NCBI GenBank assembly: GCA_944319795.1
Contig: CALUFA010000005.1
Span: 1-64,000, forward strand
Length of the DNA stretch: 64,000 nt
Direction: 5' to 3'
DNA from: an uncultured Prevotella sp.
Lineage (GTDB): Bacteria > Bacteroidota > Bacteroidia > Bacteroidales > Bacteroidaceae
Positions 61,417 to 64,000 of this stretch are shown here, piece by piece. Made by a program: the position numbers and the translations under genes. Position 1 is the first letter of the stretch; every line of letters begins with the position of its first letter. The notes beneath the pieces are model-generated. The model did no database searches. It saw only the letters and a program-made list of their open reading frames with translations, and was not told the origin of the DNA.

Positions 61417-62775
61417 ATGAAAAATATCTCATTAGACGTAACAAAAGCTACAAAGTTCCTCGCTGAAGGAACCGTAAAGGCTTACGAACCGAAAGTCAAG
61501 GCCGCGCAAGAGGCTTTGGAAAACGGCACATGCCCGGGCAACGACTTCCTCGGCTGGCTCCACCTGCCGTCGTCGATCACGCCTGAGTTCCTGAAGGAAA
61601 TACAGGACTGCGCCGACACACTGCGCCAAAACTGCGAGGCAATCGTTGTGGCCGGCATCGGCGGAAGCTACCTCGGAGCGCGCGCCGTAATCGAGGCGTT
61701 GGGCAATTCGTTCGCATGGCTTGTCGGCGACAAGAAGAATCCTACAATCCTCTTCGCCGGCAACAACATAGGCGAGGACTATCTTTCCGAGCTCACAGAA
61801 TACCTGAAAGGCAAGAAGTTCGGCGTAATAAACATATCAAAGTCAGGCACTACGACGGAGACGGCACTCACATTCCGCCTGCTTAAGAAGCAGTGCGAAG
61901 ACCAACGCGGCAAGGAAGAGGCCAAGAAGGTCATCGTAGCCGTTACCGACGCCAACAAGGGAGCGGCACGCGCAGCAGCCGACAAGGAGGGATACAAAAC
62001 TTTCGTCATTCCTGACAACGTAGGCGGACGCTTCTCGGTGCTCACCCCGGTAGGCCTTCTGCCTATCGCATGCGCAGGCTTCGACATCAAGCAGCTCGTA
62101 GCCGGAGCGGCCGACATGGAGAAGGCTTGCGGAAAAGACGTTGCCTACGAGGAGAACCCGGCAGCAATATACGCAGCCGTGCGCAACGGCCTGTACGAGC
62201 AGGCTGGCAAGAAAATAGAGATAATGGTGAACTACCAGCCTAAACTGCACTACATCAGCGAATGGTGGAAGCAGCTCTACGGAGAGAGCGAAGGCAAGGA
62301 CGGCAAGGGCATATTCCCTGCCGCATGCGACTTCACTACCGACCTTCACTCGATGGGCCAGTGGATTCAGCAGGGCGAGCGCTCAATCTACGAGACGGTT
62401 ATCAGCATAGAGCAGCCCAACCGCGAACTGCTGTTCCCCAACGACGACGAGAACCTCGACGGACTGAACTTCCTCGCAGGCAAGCGCGTCGACGAAGTGA
62501 ACAAGATGGCAGAGCTTGGCACACGCCTGGCACACGTTGACGGCGGAGTGCCCAACATCCGCGTAAGCGTACCGGTGCTCAACGAGTACTACTTAGGCCA
62601 GCTCATCTACTTCTTCGAAATCGCATGCGGCATCAGCGGCAACGTGCTCGGCGTGAACCCGTTCAACCAGCCCGGCGTAGAGGCTTACAAGAAGAACATG
62701 TTCGCACTGCTCGACAAACCGGGCTACGAGGCTGAGAGCAAAGCAATCAAAGAAAGACTGGCCAACGAAAAATAA
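61417..62775 (+). CDS. pgi: glucose-6-phosphate isomerase
   Basis: A 452-residue glycolytic isomerase interconverting glucose-6-phosphate and fructose-6-phosphate. It belongs to the shorter Pgi form, not the 550-residue E. coli form. Two SIS domains are visible: [19 protein letters not shown] (about residue 77) and [19 protein letters not shown] (about 140). The late [20 protein letters not shown] carries the catalytic Lys signature. Probably cotranscribed with gpsA. Confidence 0.96.
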   Translation: MKNISLDVTKATKFLAEGTVKAYEPKVKAAQEALENGTCPGNDFLGWLHLPSSITPEFLKEIQDCADTLRQNCEAIVVAGIGGSYLGARAVIEALGNSFAWLVGDKKNPTILFAGNNIGEDYLSELTEYLKGKKFGVINISKSGTTTETALTFRLLKKQCEDQRGKEEAKKVIVAVTDANKGAARAAADKEGYKTFVIPDNVGGRFSVLTPVGLLPIACAGFDIKQLVAGAADMEKACGKDVAYEENPAAIYAAVRNGLYEQAGKKIEIMVNYQPKLHYISEWWKQLYGESEGKDGKGIFPAACDFTTDLHSMGQWIQQGERSIYETVISIEQPNRELLFPNDDENLDGLNFLAGKRVDEVNKMAELGTRLAHVDGGVPNIRVSVPVLNEYYLGQLIYFFEIACGISGNVLGVNPFNQPGVEAYKKNMFALLDKPGYEAESKAIKERLANEK

Positions 62776-62778
62776 TAT

Positions 62779-62885
62779 AAGGTGAAAAGGTGAAAGGGTG
62801 AAAAGGGAAAACAGCGTTCAATACCATATAAAAGATTGAATGTCTGCCAACTCCTCACCTTCTCACCTTTTCACCCTTTCACCTT
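62779..62885. repeat. intergenic inverted repeat of GGTGAAAAGG words
   Basis: aaggtgaaaaggtgaaaggg (from 62779) and its complement ttcaccctttcacctt (to 62885) form arms of about 29 nt with slippage between the tandem words. It fills the gap between pgi and the HAD gene. Confidence 0.8.
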
Positions 62886-62891
62886 TAAAAG

Positions 62892-63602
62892 ATGTTCGGA
62901 AAAGAAATAAGACAATACCTTGAGAAGCACGGCTTTGAGGCATTCACGCCCAAGGCCGTGCTTTTTGATATGGACGGAGTAATCTACGACAGCATGCCAT
63001 ACCACGCCCGGAGCTGGCACGAGTCGATGGCGACGTTCGGACTCGACATGGCTCCCGAAGAGGCTTATACATACGAGGGCATGCGCGGAGTGGAAACCAT
63101 AAAACTGATTGCGCGCCGACAATGGGGGCGCGAGCTCAGCGACGAGGAAGCCGAGGGAATGTATGAAGTGAAGTCGGCAAAGTTCAAGACGTTCCCACAA
63201 GCCAAGAAAATGGACGGCGTGGAGGAACTGATGCGCAAGATTAAGGCCGGCGGAATGAAGATTGTCGTCGTAACCGGCAGCGGTCAAAGCAGCCTGCTGA
63301 AAAGGCTTGAGGACGACTTCGACGGCCTGATAAGCGGCGGGCTAATGGTGACGAGCTTCGACGTAACCCACGGCAAACCCGACCCCGAGCCTTACTTGCG
63401 CGGCATGGAAAAGGCCGGCGTTAAGCCTTACGAGGCCGTAGTAGTAGAAAATGCTCCTCTCGGCGTGCGCGCCGCAGTGGCCGCTAACATTTTCACGATA
63501 GCCGTAAACACGGGGCCGTTGCCCGACAAGGCGCTCGCCGACGAAGGCGCCAACCTGATATTCCCAAACATGCCGGCACTAAGGGACGCTTGGAAACTAT
63601 AA
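62892..63602 (+). CDS. HAD-superfamily hydrolase (beta-phosphoglucomutase-like)
   Basis: A 236-residue haloacid-dehalogenase family phosphatase or phosphomutase with a helical cap. The catalytic loop is LFDMDGVIYDSM (about residues 24-35; Asp26 and Asp28 in DMD), motif II VVTGSGQSS, and motifs III/IV with KPDPEPYLRGM and ENAPLGVRAA. It groups by eye with beta-phosphoglucomutase and 2-deoxyglucose-6-phosphatase types. Position after pgi suggests a sugar-phosphate substrate, which is an inference. Confidence 0.88.
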   Translation: MFGKEIRQYLEKHGFEAFTPKAVLFDMDGVIYDSMPYHARSWHESMATFGLDMAPEEAYTYEGMRGVETIKLIARRQWGRELSDEEAEGMYEVKSAKFKTFPQAKKMDGVEELMRKIKAGGMKIVVVTGSGQSSLLKRLEDDFDGLISGGLMVTSFDVTHGKPDPEPYLRGMEKAGVKPYEAVVVENAPLGVRAAVAANIFTIAVNTGPLPDKALADEGANLIFPNMPALRDAWKL

Positions 63603-63687
63603 AATTAAGAATTAAGAGTTAAGAAAATATGCATTGTTGCAGATTTGAACCATCAAAGCATATTTTCTTAACTCTTAACTCTTAATT
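63603..63687. repeat. intergenic inverted repeat of TTAACTCTTAATT words
   Basis: A 30-nt arm (63603-63632) and its partner (63658-63687) match with one mismatch around a 25-nt loop. The arm begins directly after the HAD stop codon. Confidence 0.92.
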
Positions 63688-63703
63688 CTTTATTTATAAA
63701 CTA

Positions 63704-64000
63704 CTATCCGTAAATAATCTTTCCGTTCTCGTCCTCGTAAGGAGCAAGATCCTTAGCGTACTGGTTCATCGCACGCAGGCTCATACCCATCGACGAGAAT
63801 CCGCCGTCATGGTAAAGCGTCTGCATAGTAACCTTGCGCGTTAAGTCGGAAAACATCACAACGCAATAGTCGGCGCAGTCGTCGGCAGTGGCGTTGCCCA
63901 ACGGGGACATCTTGTTGGCGAAGTCCATAAGGTTGTCCATGTCCTTGATGCCCTTGCCTGCCGTAGTAGGCGTAGGCGACTGCGATATGCAGTTGATGCG
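63704..64000 (-). CDS. fabI: enoyl-ACP reductase FabI, C-terminal part
   Basis: The last 98 residues of an NADH-dependent enoyl-acyl carrier protein reductase, cut by the right window edge. The visible start RINCISQSPTPTTAGKG matches the FabI loop (usually INAISQSPTxTTAG), and SPLGNATADDCADYCVVMFSD followed by HDGGFSSMGMS is the conserved C-terminal helix and NAD-proximal loop. FabI performs the last reduction in type II fatty-acid elongation. The frame is open to 64000, so the N-terminus lies beyond the window. Confidence 0.92.
   Translation of the reverse strand, partial: RINCISQSPTPTTAGKGIKDMDNLMDFANKMSPLGNATADDCADYCVVMFSDLTRKVTMQTLYHDGGFSSMGMSLRAMNQYAKDLAPYEDENGKIIYG

Overview
The window reads as chromosomal DNA of a Bacteroidota bacterium, most likely a Prevotella-like member of the Bacteroidales. 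The evidence is a recurring TTTG-N19/20-TAnnTTTG promoter pattern, two secreted proteins with type IX secretion (T9SS)-like C-terminal tails, a TonB-dependent receptor beginning with a CarboxypepD-like domain, a FucP-type transporter and the overall gene complement. The genus is an inference. Almost every gene is a recognisable housekeeping or metabolic gene. There is no phage, insertion sequence, CRISPR array or rRNA. One tRNA (Arg, anticodon TCT) is present.

Layout. 1-5.2 kb: a DedA membrane protein, then the convergent group mltG-glnS-TPR protein. 5.2-6.1 kb: non-coding DNA with tRNA-Arg and two repeat types. 6.2-9.5 kb: rubrerythrin, L-asparaginase and glucuronate isomerase. 9.6-18.8 kb: a Wza-like lipoprotein, then four genes tied to glutamine amide transfer (glmS, a PurF-like enzyme, carA, carB). 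19-22.7 kb: maf, a KdsC-like phosphatase, a DUF2520 protein, a nitroreductase and a GNAT/FemAB-like protein. 22.8-30 kb: a TonB-dependent receptor and an aldo/keto reductase-lactonase-FucP-alcohol dehydrogenase set that fits oxidative use of L-fucose or a related sugar. 30.5-33.3 kb: a large GEVED-domain secreted protein. 33.6-40.5 kb: lipoate ligase and a complete glycine cleavage system (T, H, split P, L). 40.5-43.6 kb: an HMA-AraC regulator and a copper ATPase. 43.8-46.1 kb: an outer-membrane-type protein and a TPR protein. 46.4-50.6 kb: a phenylalanine/tyrosine operon behind a leader-peptide attenuator. 50.8-64 kb: two nuclease-type proteins, an SDR, WecB, SPFH/NfeD, DUF2023/flavodoxin, lysS, gpsA, pgi, a HAD phosphatase and the end of fabI.

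The most unusual content lies between the genes. First, six intergenic loci each hold exactly four tandem copies of a 22-nt unit built on a quasi-palindrome AAAAGGnnnCCTTTT; a seventh, degenerate locus is likely. Second, three copies of a long palindromic element share a CCGGGC/GACCCGG core and loop, but their arms vary in a compensatory way. Third, many other gaps hold an inverted repeat of low-complexity words (TTAACTCTTAATT, GACAAGCAGAC, GGTAATCATAATT and others) whose two arms match each other while differing from locus to locus. In two cases such an arm supplies the last codons of a gene (copA, lysS).

Other points that stand out are a copper ATPase with no room for the nucleotide-binding N-domain, an AraC regulator with an HMA-like metal-binding domain beside it, a textbook Phe/Tyr attenuator upstream of pheA, and a paired palindrome upstream of the flavodoxin promoter.
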